Source of the DNA: Bifidobacterium callitrichidarum
GTDB taxonomy: Bacteria; Actinomycetota; Actinomycetes; Actinomycetales; Bifidobacteriaceae
Length of the DNA: 59,447 nucleotides
Assembly (NCBI RefSeq): GCF_003129905.1
Contig: NZ_QFFM01000018.1
Coordinates: 1 to 59,447, forward strand
Direction of reading: 5' to 3'
Shown: positions 16,922 through 27,013 of the stretch, piece after piece
How the letters are laid out: each line of letters opens with the position of its first letter
How positions within the stretch are numbered: the stretch's first letter is position 1
Made by a program: the position numbers and the translations under genes
The notes under the pieces: model-generated
Told to the model about the DNA's origin: nothing
The model's input: only the letters and a program-made list of their open reading frames with translations
Databases searched by the model: none

Positions 16922-17878
16922 TCAGTAGGTCTTGAGGGCAAGGTCGACGGTGAGGACGATGCCGGCGATGACGGCGGCGGCGCGCATGATGTTGGCGGGG
17001 ATGCGGCGCGTGATGGGCGGGGCGATGTAGCCGCCGATGAAGCAGCCGAGGCACAGCATGATCGCGGCCGGCCAGTCGACCGCGCCCTTGATGATGAAGA
17101 CGACCGAGGCACTGATGTTCGCGCCGGTGCCGATGAGGGTCTTCAGGGCGTTGATCTTGTGGAACGGGCCGATCTTGGCGGCGTCCAGCACGGCCAGCGC
17201 GCAGGTGCCGGCACCGGCGCCGAAGTAGCCGGAATAGATGGCGACGGCCACCACGCCAAGCCAGACCCACCATGAGTCCTGGTTCATCGGCTGGACCGGC
17301 TGGTCGGACGGCTGGACGACCGGGTGCGGATGGGCGGGAGCGGTCGCGGCGGACTTGGCGGCAGTCGTATTGGTTTTGTCGGCGGATGCGAAAGCCGCAC
17401 CGGACTCATCGGACTTGCCGGACGCCCCGGCAGCGGCGGACTCCGCGGACATGTCGCGTAACTGTTCGGCGGCGTCGGCGGCGGCCTGCTTGGCCTGCAT
17501 GCGGCCGCGCGGATTGACGGCGATGATCAGCGAGCTGAACAGAATCAGCGCGGGGGCTGCGAATTCGAAGACGGACGGGTCGAGTTCTAGCAGCAAATAC
17601 GCGCCGACGATGCCACCGATCGCGCCGATGGTGACGTAGGTGATCACACGCAGGGACTGGCCCTTGAGCTCACGCCGTGCGCCCATCACGCCGCCGATGC
17701 CGGTGCCCACCACACCCACGGTGTTGGAGGCGTTCGCCAGCACGGGCGGGATGCCGAACGCGAGCAACGCCGGGTAAGAGACCAGCGAGGACGCGCCCAC
17801 CGCATACCCCACGAATCCCGCGCCGATGCCGGCCAGCAGGATCAGCAGCAGTGAGACTATGGAAAAACCCGCAATCAT
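16922..17878 (-). CDS. TauE/SafE-family (TSUP) membrane permease
   Basis: 318 aa starting MIAGFSIVSLLLILLAGIGAG; this ATG has AAGGG just upstream and begins at the first membrane helix, so a 47-residue upstream extension is rejected. Two halves of about four helices each carry the family repeats: GFVGYAVGASSLVSYPALLAFGIPP (N-half) and YSGYFGAGAGTCAL (C-half, Y-x-G-Y-F-G-A-G). A long hydrophilic Ala/Ser/Asp/Gln-rich loop of about 85 residues between the halves is unusual. The family exports sulfite, sulfoacetate or other small organosulfur anions; the substrate here is unknown. No metabolic neighbours help. Confidence 0.88.
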   Translation of the reverse strand: MIAGFSIVSLLLILLAGIGAGFVGYAVGASSLVSYPALLAFGIPPVLANASNTVGVVGTGIGGVMGARRELKGQSLRVITYVTIGAIGGIVGAYLLLELDPSVFEFAAPALILFSSLIIAVNPRGRMQAKQAAADAAEQLRDMSAESAAAGASGKSDESGAAFASADKTNTTAAKSAATAPAHPHPVVQPSDQPVQPMNQDSWWVWLGVVAVAIYSGYFGAGAGTCALAVLDAAKIGPFHKINALKTLIGTGANISASVVFIIKGAVDWPAAIMLCLGCFIGGYIAPPITRRIPANIMRAAAVIAGIVLTVDLALKTY

Positions 17879-18149
17879 CCCTTGACGTCCTCTCGAATGC
17901 TCACGTTGTGTGGCCGGCACGTCGTTGACTGTTTGACACGCGCAGGCCTTGACCTTGAGCGAGAATACGCCGCTGGATGCGGATTGCGGGTTTTCTTTTG
18001 CTATGTGGACGGGACTCACGGACTCGCAATAGCGGTATCTGACGAAAGTAGCTTCTCGGCTTGCCGATGACGTGCATGATTGTTATCGGCCATGGATTGC
18101 GTGGGCACCCAGCTAAAACGGCTTTACAAACCAGTCAGGCGAATTTGCT

Positions 18150-18200
18150 CAGTCATTGAGTATTTTTGCTCAATGACTGAGCAAAAATACTCAATGACTG
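18150..18200. repeat. 51-bp inverted repeat, operator-like
   Basis: 23-bp arms (18150-18172 and 18178-18200) are exact reverse complements around the 5-base centre ATGAC. The left arm begins CAGTCATTGAGTATTTTTGC. Within it CTCAGTCATTGAG / CTCAATGACTGAG repeats the theme. There is no T-run consistent with a terminator, and AT content is above the surroundings. Confidence 0.85.
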
Positions 18201-18317
18201 TTATGCTACGAAACACCGCTCGAAGACTTCCTACTCGGCAACATCGCACTATTCGCGTAAGCGCGAATCAACGGCGAAAATCAGCCCGAATCAAGGAAAC
18301 AATCCCAGCACAAACGA

Positions 18318-18353
18318 AGATGGCTCGTCACCGGGAATGGTGACGAGCCATCT
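18318..18353. terminator. 15-bp perfect stem downstream of pepN
   Basis: AGATGGCTCGTCACC / GGTGACGAGCCATCT around a 6-base loop, about 55 bases after the pepN stop on the minus strand. U-content after the stem is modest on both strands, so terminator strength is uncertain. Confidence 0.6.
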
Positions 18354-18408
18354 ATTTAAGGGCTCCTCTTAGAGCGGAAAGCCTGAAGCGCGGAGCCTGT
18401 TGCGCCAA

Positions 18409-21018
18409 TCAGAGGGCCGCGTTGTATTCGCGGACCTTGAGGGTGCGGTGGGAGGAGGCCACGTTCTCGACGATCAGGCGCTTCAGGGCGTTGTCGGCGT
18501 CGGCGTGGGCGGCGAGCCAGGCGTCGCCGAGCTCGACCAGCGTGGCCGGGTCGGCGTAGCCCGGGTAGAGGCCGTTGAGCAGGGCCTCAGCCATGTGGTA
18601 GGTCTTGTTGGCCCAAATCCAGTCCACGGTCTCGAAGTACTTGGCGGCGAACGGCTCGGCCAGGTCGGGGCGCGGGGTGGCGGAGAAGCCACGGGCCACG
18701 GCCTCCAGCTGGGCGTTGGTCAGCTCGGCGTTGTTGAGCGCCTCGTTCCAGGCCCATTCCTTGGCTTCGGCCAGACCACGCACGGCACGGGCGCCGAGCG
18801 CGAACTCGCGGTTCTCGGTGGTGTCGCGCTTGGCCAGCTGGGCGTCGATCTCGGCCTCGTCGAACTCGTTCACGGAAGCCAGCGCGTTGACGATGGTCCA
18901 CGTGAAGTTGTTGTCGATCTCCAGGCCCGGCAGGCTCACGGTGCCGTCCAGCAGGCCGTGCGCGTTGGCGGCGAAGGCGGAATCGCCCTCCTCGCCGTAG
19001 CCCAGGTAGGCGGTGATGAGCTGGAACTGGGTGTCGGAGCCGGCCTCGGCGGCGTTGGCGAGCTTCCACAGCTCGGCGGCCACGTGGCGCAGCACCTGCT
19101 CACGGGCGGCGGGGGCCACGTAGTGGTGGGCGGTGGTGCTCATGCAGGCCAGCGCGTAGCGGAAGGTGGTGGACTCGGTCTCGGTGGCCAGCAGGCGCAG
19201 GGTCATGTCCACGAAACGCTCGGCCGGGAACTCACCGTCGCGGGTCATGTCCCAGAAGGCGAGCCAGGTGACGGCGCGGGCCAGCGCATCGTCGAAGCGA
19301 TGCAGGTTGGCCTCGGCGAACGCAAGGGACTCGGCGTCGAAGCGAATCTTGGTGTACGTCAGGTCCTCGTCATTGACGAGCACGAACGCCGGACGCTGCT
19401 TGCCCGCGGCCTCGGCCACGACGGTGGTCTCGCCGTCCACATCCAGCTCGAGACGGTCGGTGCGCACGATCTTGCCGGTGGCCTCGTCCTCGTTGTAGAA
19501 GCCGATGGCCAGGCGGTGCGGGCGCAGGACCGGGTGCTCGGCGGGCGCGGTCTGGGTGAGCTTGAGCTCGGCGATGGTGCCGTTCTCGTTCTCTTCGACC
19601 GCGGAGGCGATGGTGTTGATGCCGGACTGCTCCAGCCACTTGGCGCTCCAGGCCTTGAGGTCGCGGCCGGAGGTCTGGGCCAGTTCGTCGAGCAGGTCGG
19701 CGAGCGTGGCGTTGGAGTAAGAGTGCTTGATGAGGTAGTTGTGGATGCCCTCGAAGAACTGCGTGCGGCCCACGTAGAACGCCAGCTGCTTCAGCACGGA
19801 GGCGCCCTTGGCGTAGGTGATGCCGTCGAAGTTGACGTACGTGTCGTTGAGGTCGTTGATCGGGGCGACGATCGGGTGCGTGGTGGGCAGCTGGTCCTGG
19901 CGCAGGGCCCAGCTCTTCTCGCCAGAGCAGAAGGTGGCCCAGGCGTCGTGCCATTCGGTGGCCTCGGCGGTGGCGAGCGTGGAGGTGAACTCGGCGAAGG
20001 ACTCGTTGAGCCACAGGTCGTTCCACCACTTCATGGTCACGTAGTCGCCGAACCACATGTGGGCGAGCTCGTGCAGCACGGTGACCACGCGGCGCTCGGC
20101 CAGGGCGTCCGTCACCTTGGACTCGAACACGTAGGAGTCGCGGATGGTGACCATGCCGATGTTCTCCATGGCGCCGGCGTTGTACTCAGGCACGTAGATC
20201 TGGTCGTACTTGGCGTACGGGTACGGCACGCCCCAGGTCTTGGCGTAGAAGGCGAAGCCCTTCTTGGTGATGTCGAACAGGTAGTCCACGTCCTTGGCGA
20301 ACGCCTCGGCCAGGGACTGGCGGCAGTACTGGGCCATCGGGATGGTGCGGCCGTCCTCGTTGTGGTATTCGGTGTGCCATTCGGCGTACGGGCCGGCGCA
20401 GATGGCGGTCAGGTAGGAGCTCATCACCGGCGTGGTCTCGAAGGACCACAGGCGGGTGCTCTCGTTCGGCTTCTCGCCGAGGGTGCCGTCCAGGGTCTCG
20501 CGCGGGTCGGCCTCGACGGAGGCGGCCGGCATGTTGGAGGTCACGATCCAGCTTTCCGGGGCGAGCACCTTGAAGTCGAAGGTGGCCTTGAGGTCGGGCT
20601 GGTCGAAGACGGCGTAAACGCGGCGGGCGTCCGGCACCTCGAACTGGGAGTACAGGTAGATGTTGCCGTCGGAGGGGTCCACGCTGCGGTGCAGGCCCTC
20701 GCCGGTGTTGGAGTAGCGGCACTTGGCGGTGACGGTGACCTCGTTCTTCTCCTTGAGGTCCGTCAGCTCGATGCGGTTGTCCACGAACGCGGTGGCCGGA
20801 TCGATGGCGCGGCCGTTGAGCTCGATGGAGGAGACCTCGTCGGCGATCAGGTCGAGGAAGGTCGAGGAACCGGGCTTGGCGTTGAAGCAGATCAGCGCCT
20901 TGGAGCCGAAGTTCTTCGGGCCGACCGTCAGATCGAGGTTGACGTGGTAATGAATCGGCGCCTCGACTACGGCCTTGCGCTCTTCGGCCTCGACGCGGGT
21001 GAGATTGGAACCGGGCAT
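18409..21018 (-). CDS. pepN: Aminopeptidase N (M1 zinc metallopeptidase)
   Basis: 869-aa cytosolic aminopeptidase releasing N-terminal residues from peptides. The exopeptidase motif appears as YNAGAMENIGMV, and the zinc site as HELAHMWFGD...NDLWLNESFAEF (HExxH with the third ligand Glu 18 residues on). The N-terminal beta-saddle domain, catalytic domain and long helical C-terminal domain fit the actinobacterial PepN length. AAAGGAG six bases before the ATG supports the start. It is transcribed alone, with a hairpin after the stop. Confidence 0.97.
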   Translation of the reverse strand: MPGSNLTRVEAEERKAVVEAPIHYHVNLDLTVGPKNFGSKALICFNAKPGSSTFLDLIADEVSSIELNGRAIDPATAFVDNRIELTDLKEKNEVTVTAKCRYSNTGEGLHRSVDPSDGNIYLYSQFEVPDARRVYAVFDQPDLKATFDFKVLAPESWIVTSNMPAASVEADPRETLDGTLGEKPNESTRLWSFETTPVMSSYLTAICAGPYAEWHTEYHNEDGRTIPMAQYCRQSLAEAFAKDVDYLFDITKKGFAFYAKTWGVPYPYAKYDQIYVPEYNAGAMENIGMVTIRDSYVFESKVTDALAERRVVTVLHELAHMWFGDYVTMKWWNDLWLNESFAEFTSTLATAEATEWHDAWATFCSGEKSWALRQDQLPTTHPIVAPINDLNDTYVNFDGITYAKGASVLKQLAFYVGRTQFFEGIHNYLIKHSYSNATLADLLDELAQTSGRDLKAWSAKWLEQSGINTIASAVEENENGTIAELKLTQTAPAEHPVLRPHRLAIGFYNEDEATGKIVRTDRLELDVDGETTVVAEAAGKQRPAFVLVNDEDLTYTKIRFDAESLAFAEANLHRFDDALARAVTWLAFWDMTRDGEFPAERFVDMTLRLLATETESTTFRYALACMSTTAHHYVAPAAREQVLRHVAAELWKLANAAEAGSDTQFQLITAYLGYGEEGDSAFAANAHGLLDGTVSLPGLEIDNNFTWTIVNALASVNEFDEAEIDAQLAKRDTTENREFALGARAVRGLAEAKEWAWNEALNNAELTNAQLEAVARGFSATPRPDLAEPFAAKYFETVDWIWANKTYHMAEALLNGLYPGYADPATLVELGDAWLAAHADADNALKRLIVENVASSHRTLKVREYNAAL

Positions 21019-21223
21019 GCTGGTACTCCTTTACCTTGTGGTGGTCGTCCTGTGCTCTAGCGGATGTATAAGTGCGTTTTCATGGTGATGGCCCGGTGAC
21101 TTCCGGTGGCCGCGGGTTTTCGCTCCGCGGTTTCCGGGATTCGCCGGGCCTTCATAGGTCAGTTTTATCGGTGGTTGCTGTAGTTATCGCTTCCAGTGTA
21201 GTGCGTGCGCCGCGTTTGCGGAG

Positions 21224-23113
<1,890 letters not shown>

Positions 23114-23177
23114 ATCCTGTTTGTTTTTCTTGTTGTGCCTCTGTTCGTCTTGCAGGGGCGACGGGTTTCAGCCCGTA

Positions 23178-24083
23178 TTACAGCAAGCCGGCTGCTCGCA
23201 TGCCCGCGGTGGCCTTTTCAAGCTGGTTGGCGTCGGGGCCGACGTTCGGCAGGCGCATGGTGGTGTTCGGGATGTATCCCTTGACCTTGAGCGCGGCCTT
23301 GGCCATGACGGCCTGGTAGCCGTCGCCGTTGAGCGCGTGGACGAGCGGGGCGAGCTGGTTGGCCAGGCGGCGCGCGGTGGTGATGTCGCCGCGGTCGAAC
23401 GCCTGCACGAGCTGCTGCATGGGGTTGGAAGCGACGTGGGCGATCACGGAGATGATGCCGACGGCGCCGATGGAGAGGAACGGCAGGAACAGGCCGTCAT
23501 CGCCGGAATACCAGGCGAGGCCGGTGCGCTGCTGCTTCTCCACTGCGGCAGCAAGATCGCCGGTGGCGTCCTTGACTGCCTTGACGTGTTCGAGTTCGGC
23601 CAAACGGTCGTACGTTTCGACCTTGACCTTGAGGCCGGTGCGGCCGGGGACATCGTAGACGATGATCGGCTTCTCGGCGGATTCGTCGACGGCCTTGTAG
23701 TGGCCGACGACGCCGTCCTGGGAGGGACGGGAATAGTAGGGCATGACGACGAGCACCGCGTCGGCGCCCGCCTCCTGGGTCTGCTCGACCATGCGCACGG
23801 TGTGGGCGGTGTCGTTGGAGCCGGCGCCGGAGATCACCGGCACGTCCACGACCTCCTTGACGGCGCGGACCAGGTCGACCTTCTCGTCCATGTGGGTCAC
23901 GGGCGACTCACCGGTGGTGCCATTGACCACCAGACCGTCCGCGCCATCGGCCACGAGATGCTTGGCGAGCTGCTGTGCGGCCTCGAAATCAACGCTGCCG
24001 TCGGACTTCATGGGGGTGACCATAGCCGGCAGGATTCGGCCGAAAGGCGCAGGGTCAAGAAGATGCATGTCATGCTCGCTCAT
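23178..24083 (-). CDS. dapA: 4-hydroxy-tetrahydrodipicolinate synthase
   Basis: 301 aa, condenses pyruvate with aspartate semialdehyde in the lysine/diaminopimelate pathway that also supplies peptidoglycan. TIM-barrel landmarks are NGTTGESPVTHMDEK (substrate loop), YYSRPSQDGVVGHY (catalytic Tyr) and VKDATGDL (Schiff-base Lys). The ATG at 24083 is used; a GTG three codons upstream (24092) with GGGAAG before it is an equally possible start. It lies between dapB and rnj on the same strand. Confidence 0.95.
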   Translation of the reverse strand: MSEHDMHLLDPAPFGRILPAMVTPMKSDGSVDFEAAQQLAKHLVADGADGLVVNGTTGESPVTHMDEKVDLVRAVKEVVDVPVISGAGSNDTAHTVRMVEQTQEAGADAVLVVMPYYSRPSQDGVVGHYKAVDESAEKPIIVYDVPGRTGLKVKVETYDRLAELEHVKAVKDATGDLAAAVEKQQRTGLAWYSGDDGLFLPFLSIGAVGIISVIAHVASNPMQQLVQAFDRGDITTARRLANQLAPLVHALNGDGYQAVMAKAALKVKGYIPNTTMRLPNVGPDANQLEKATAGMRAAGLL

Positions 24084-24204
24084 AGTGTTCACCGTACTTC
24101 CCGTTGTGGACGCTGCGCGGGGTGCGTTCGGCGTCCGTTTGTGGATGGTTGTATTGCTTGGGTTTGATTGGTTTTACGTATCGGTTTTGCGGTCTCTTGC
24201 GGCC

Positions 24205-24960
24205 TTACAGGTCGAGGAAGTTGGCGAGGCCGACCGTCAGGCCCGCGGGGGCGTCGCCGGCGAGTTTGCGCACGGCCAGCAGCACGCCGGGCATGAAGCT
24301 GGTGCGGTCGAAGCTGTCGGCGCGGATGGTCAGCTGCTCGCCGGCGTTGCCGAAGAGCACCTCCTCGTGGGCATTGAGGCCGCGCAGGCGCACGGCGTGC
24401 ACGTGGATGCCGTCGATCACCTGGCCGCGGGAGCCGCCGTCGGTTTCGGTGGCGTCCGGCACGGGGGCCATGCCGGTGGCCTTGCGCGCCTCGGCGATGC
24501 CGTGGGCGGTGTGGATGGCGGTGCCGGAGGGGGCGTCCACCTTGGTGGGGTGGTGCAGCTCGATGACCTCGGCGGATTCAAAGTACTTGGCGGCCTTGAC
24601 GGCGAAGAAGTCGGCCAGCACGGCGGAGATGGCGAAGTTCGGGGCGATGAACACCTTCTGGGTCTCGGGCCGCGGGCCCTGGGCGATGGCGGCCTTGACC
24701 TGGGCGAGCTTCTCCTCGGTCCAGCCGGTGGTACCCACCACGATGTCCACGCCCTGGCCGATGAGGGTGAGCACGTTGTTCAGGCTCACGCTCGGCACGG
24801 TGAACTCCACCACCACGTCCGTGTTGTCCGGGGTGATGGCGGTCAGGTCGTCGCCCGCGTCCAGCGCGAGCGCCAGCTGCGTGTCCTGCGCGTTGTTGAC
24901 GGCTTCGACCACGTGCGAGCCCATACGGCCCTTGGCGCCGACCACAGATACCTTGATCAC
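24205..24960 (-). CDS. dapB: 4-hydroxy-tetrahydrodipicolinate reductase
   Basis: 251 aa, NAD(P)H-dependent reductase after DapA. Starting at GTG 24960 (GGGGAG six bases before) the protein opens with the Rossmann motif VVGAKGRMGSHV. It contains DVVVEFTVPS, GTTGW, the conserved IELHHPTKVDAPSGTA (catalytic His/Lys region) and the C-terminal SFMPGVLLAV. The longer open frame upstream is Asn/Gln/Pro-rich and is rejected. It heads the dapB-dapA-rnj run. Confidence 0.96.
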   Translation of the reverse strand: MIKVSVVGAKGRMGSHVVEAVNNAQDTQLALALDAGDDLTAITPDNTDVVVEFTVPSVSLNNVLTLIGQGVDIVVGTTGWTEEKLAQVKAAIAQGPRPETQKVFIAPNFAISAVLADFFAVKAAKYFESAEVIELHHPTKVDAPSGTAIHTAHGIAEARKATGMAPVPDATETDGGSRGQVIDGIHVHAVRLRGLNAHEEVLFGNAGEQLTIRADSFDRTSFMPGVLLAVRKLAGDAPAGLTVGLANFLDL

Positions 24961-25212
24961 GTTGTTCTCCCCTTGCTGTCCGTTCCCGCCGGGTTGCCCG
25001 GCAGGTGCTGTTGCTGCCTGATTATTGGTTGCCGGTTGCATTTGGCTGTTTGGCTGTTTGGCTGTTCGGCTGCCTCTCGGCATTCCCGCCGCGTTCCTGC
25101 CGCGGCACTGATCGGCACTCAGCCTATCACCCGCGTACGTTGCCGCCAACGGTTTGTCCGCGCTGTGTACATCGGGCGCGATCCGTATGGCTCAAACCGT
25201 CAGCGACCCACC

Positions 25213-25262
25213 GGGCTCCCCTCAGTCGGCTTCGCCGACAGCTCCCCTCAAAGAGGGGAGCC
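25213..25262. repeat. GAGGGGAGC-type hairpin repeat, copy E
   Basis: GGCTCCCCTCAG, then the hairpin GTCGGCTTCGCCGAC, then CTCCCCTCAAAGAGGGGAG. It sits between the dapB upstream region and the end of the MFS gene. Its first 30 bases match the fragment inside the MITE at 15735 nearly exactly. Confidence 0.8.
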
Positions 25263-25306
25263 AGACTAACCGAGGTTCCAATCGGGCGAGCTGCACGTTA
25301 CCGACG

Positions 25307-26764
25307 CTACCGGCGTTTGGAGAGGCGCCAGCCGAGGAGGGCCAGGGGCACCGCGGCGAGTGTGAAGGCGAAGGGCAGCAGCATGCCCACATGCGGGTTG
25401 GCGGCGTCGAGCACGATGCCCGCCACGGACGAGCCGATGGACGTGCCCACCGTGCCGGCCGTGGTGACCCAGCTCAGGCCTTCGGTCAGCGATTCGGGCG
25501 GCACCAGGTCCTTGACGATGAGGTTGCCGGTGGCGAACAGCGGCGAGACGGTCAGGCCGGTCAGGATCTCGATGAGTCCCAGCAGGATGAGGTTGTCCAT
25601 GGTGACACGGAAGAAGAGGTATCCCACCGTGAGCAGCGCCAGGAACATCACCATGTGCCCCCAGTGCGAGCCTTTGAGCTGCCGGGAGCCGAAAATCAGT
25701 GCACCCACGCATGAACCGACCGCGAACATGGCCAGCTGCAGGCCCAGAAACGGTTCCAAGCCCATGCCCTTCATCGTGGCGGTGATCGACACGTCGAACG
25801 AGGTGAAGCTCATGTTGAACACGATGAACACCACGAGCAGCGGCAACACGCCGCCGTACAGCAGCACGCTCTTGGGCTTGGCGCCACTGCGCTTGAGTTG
25901 GCGCAGGGTGAGCTGGTCGGCCTCGCCGGACGTATTGCCGGAATCCGCCGTCGCTTGGCCCGTACCGGCCTGGGATTCGCCGGAGGCCGCACGCACCTCG
26001 ACCTGCTCGATCATCACCGGCGGCTGGGTGGATTTGAGCGAGAGGAACACGGTGCCGCCGATACCGCAAGCCAGCGTAGGCACGAACAGCTGCGAGACGG
26101 GATGCACCGAAGTGGCCAGCCATGCGGCCAGGATGGGGCCGAGGATGAATACGATCTCATCGATGGCGGCCTCCATGGCGTAGGCCGTGTTGAGCAGTTG
26201 CTCGCCGTCCTCCACGCCGCGCAGGGCATATGCCCAGCGGGTACGCACGAGCGCGCCGAAGGAGAACTGGGTCAGGCCCATGATGATGGCCAGGCCGAAC
26301 AGCACGGGAATCGGCACGCGCACCAGCGCCGCGAACGCGAAGGACAGCATGGCGACCAATTGCACGGCGAGCGCGATGCGTCCCACCCGGGCCTGACCGA
26401 ACCGGTCGAAGGCTCGGGCGTAGAACGGGGTGACGCAGGACATGGCGAGCACATAGACGGCGCTCATGGTGCCGGCGACAGTCCAGTTGTCGTAGATGTG
26501 GTTGAGTGCCAGCACGATGCCGAGGCTCATCATGGATATCGGCAGGCGTGCCACGGCTCCGGACAGGCAGAACGCCTTGGTGCCGGGCAGGGTGAACAGG
26601 CGCTGGTATGGCGAGTGGTGGGCGGCTTGAGTCGTCCGGTCGGTTTGCGTCGATTGCACGGCCTGTGCCAATTGCGTGTTCTGCGCTCCGTTCGCCTGCG
26701 GTTCGGCGGTCGGGCTCGGCTGGTCGGACTGGTGCGACTGCGTTGCCGTACGAGTCGTGGACAT
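25307..26764 (-). CDS. MFS-family transporter
   Basis: 485 aa from the ATG at 26764 (AAGGAG about ten bases upstream). Two blocks of roughly six helices are separated by a hydrophilic loop (VEVRAASGESQAGTGQATADSG). The MFS A-motif-like loop is YARAFDRFGQARVGR, between helices 2 and 3. The N-terminus before the first helix is a Gln/Thr-rich stretch of about 50 residues, unlikely to be structured. The substrate is unknown; efflux is a guess from general resemblance. No regulator is adjacent. Confidence 0.85.
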   Translation of the reverse strand: MSTTRTATQSHQSDQPSPTAEPQANGAQNTQLAQAVQSTQTDRTTQAAHHSPYQRLFTLPGTKAFCLSGAVARLPISMMSLGIVLALNHIYDNWTVAGTMSAVYVLAMSCVTPFYARAFDRFGQARVGRIALAVQLVAMLSFAFAALVRVPIPVLFGLAIIMGLTQFSFGALVRTRWAYALRGVEDGEQLLNTAYAMEAAIDEIVFILGPILAAWLATSVHPVSQLFVPTLACGIGGTVFLSLKSTQPPVMIEQVEVRAASGESQAGTGQATADSGNTSGEADQLTLRQLKRSGAKPKSVLLYGGVLPLLVVFIVFNMSFTSFDVSITATMKGMGLEPFLGLQLAMFAVGSCVGALIFGSRQLKGSHWGHMVMFLALLTVGYLFFRVTMDNLILLGLIEILTGLTVSPLFATGNLIVKDLVPPESLTEGLSWVTTAGTVGTSIGSSVAGIVLDAANPHVGMLLPFAFTLAAVPLALLGWRLSKRR

Positions 26765-27013
26765 GGTTGTTCTACTCCTTACTGGGGTGTGTTCCGGCAT
26801 GTGCGCCCGCCCACACATGCCATCCGAGGGTAGCGGTCCCCGAGCAACGTCACGCGGTGCGTTTCAACCGCGGACCCTGTCTGTTCCACCTTGCCCGGTC
26901 CGCCCATCATGGGCGAACGGTCTTGCGTGTCCGTTCGGAACGGGCGGCGTGTTCGCCGTGCCTGTTCCGAGACGACGGGCGAGGAGCGGACGGGGTCATG
27001 AACCTTTGCTGGT

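Larger units (their letters stand above)
17879..18408. other. Intergenic region between TSUP permease and pepN
   Basis: About 530 bases without a convincing gene. It holds the upstream region of the permease, a 51-bp palindrome (18150-18200) and a bidirectional-looking hairpin (18318-18353). The 87-codon plus-strand frame at 18080-18343 runs through both palindromes and has no recognisable family. Confidence 0.6.

Noticed and set aside
18080..18343. 87-aa plus-strand frame
   Set aside because: It runs through the 51-bp palindrome and the pepN terminator; composition is not protein-like.
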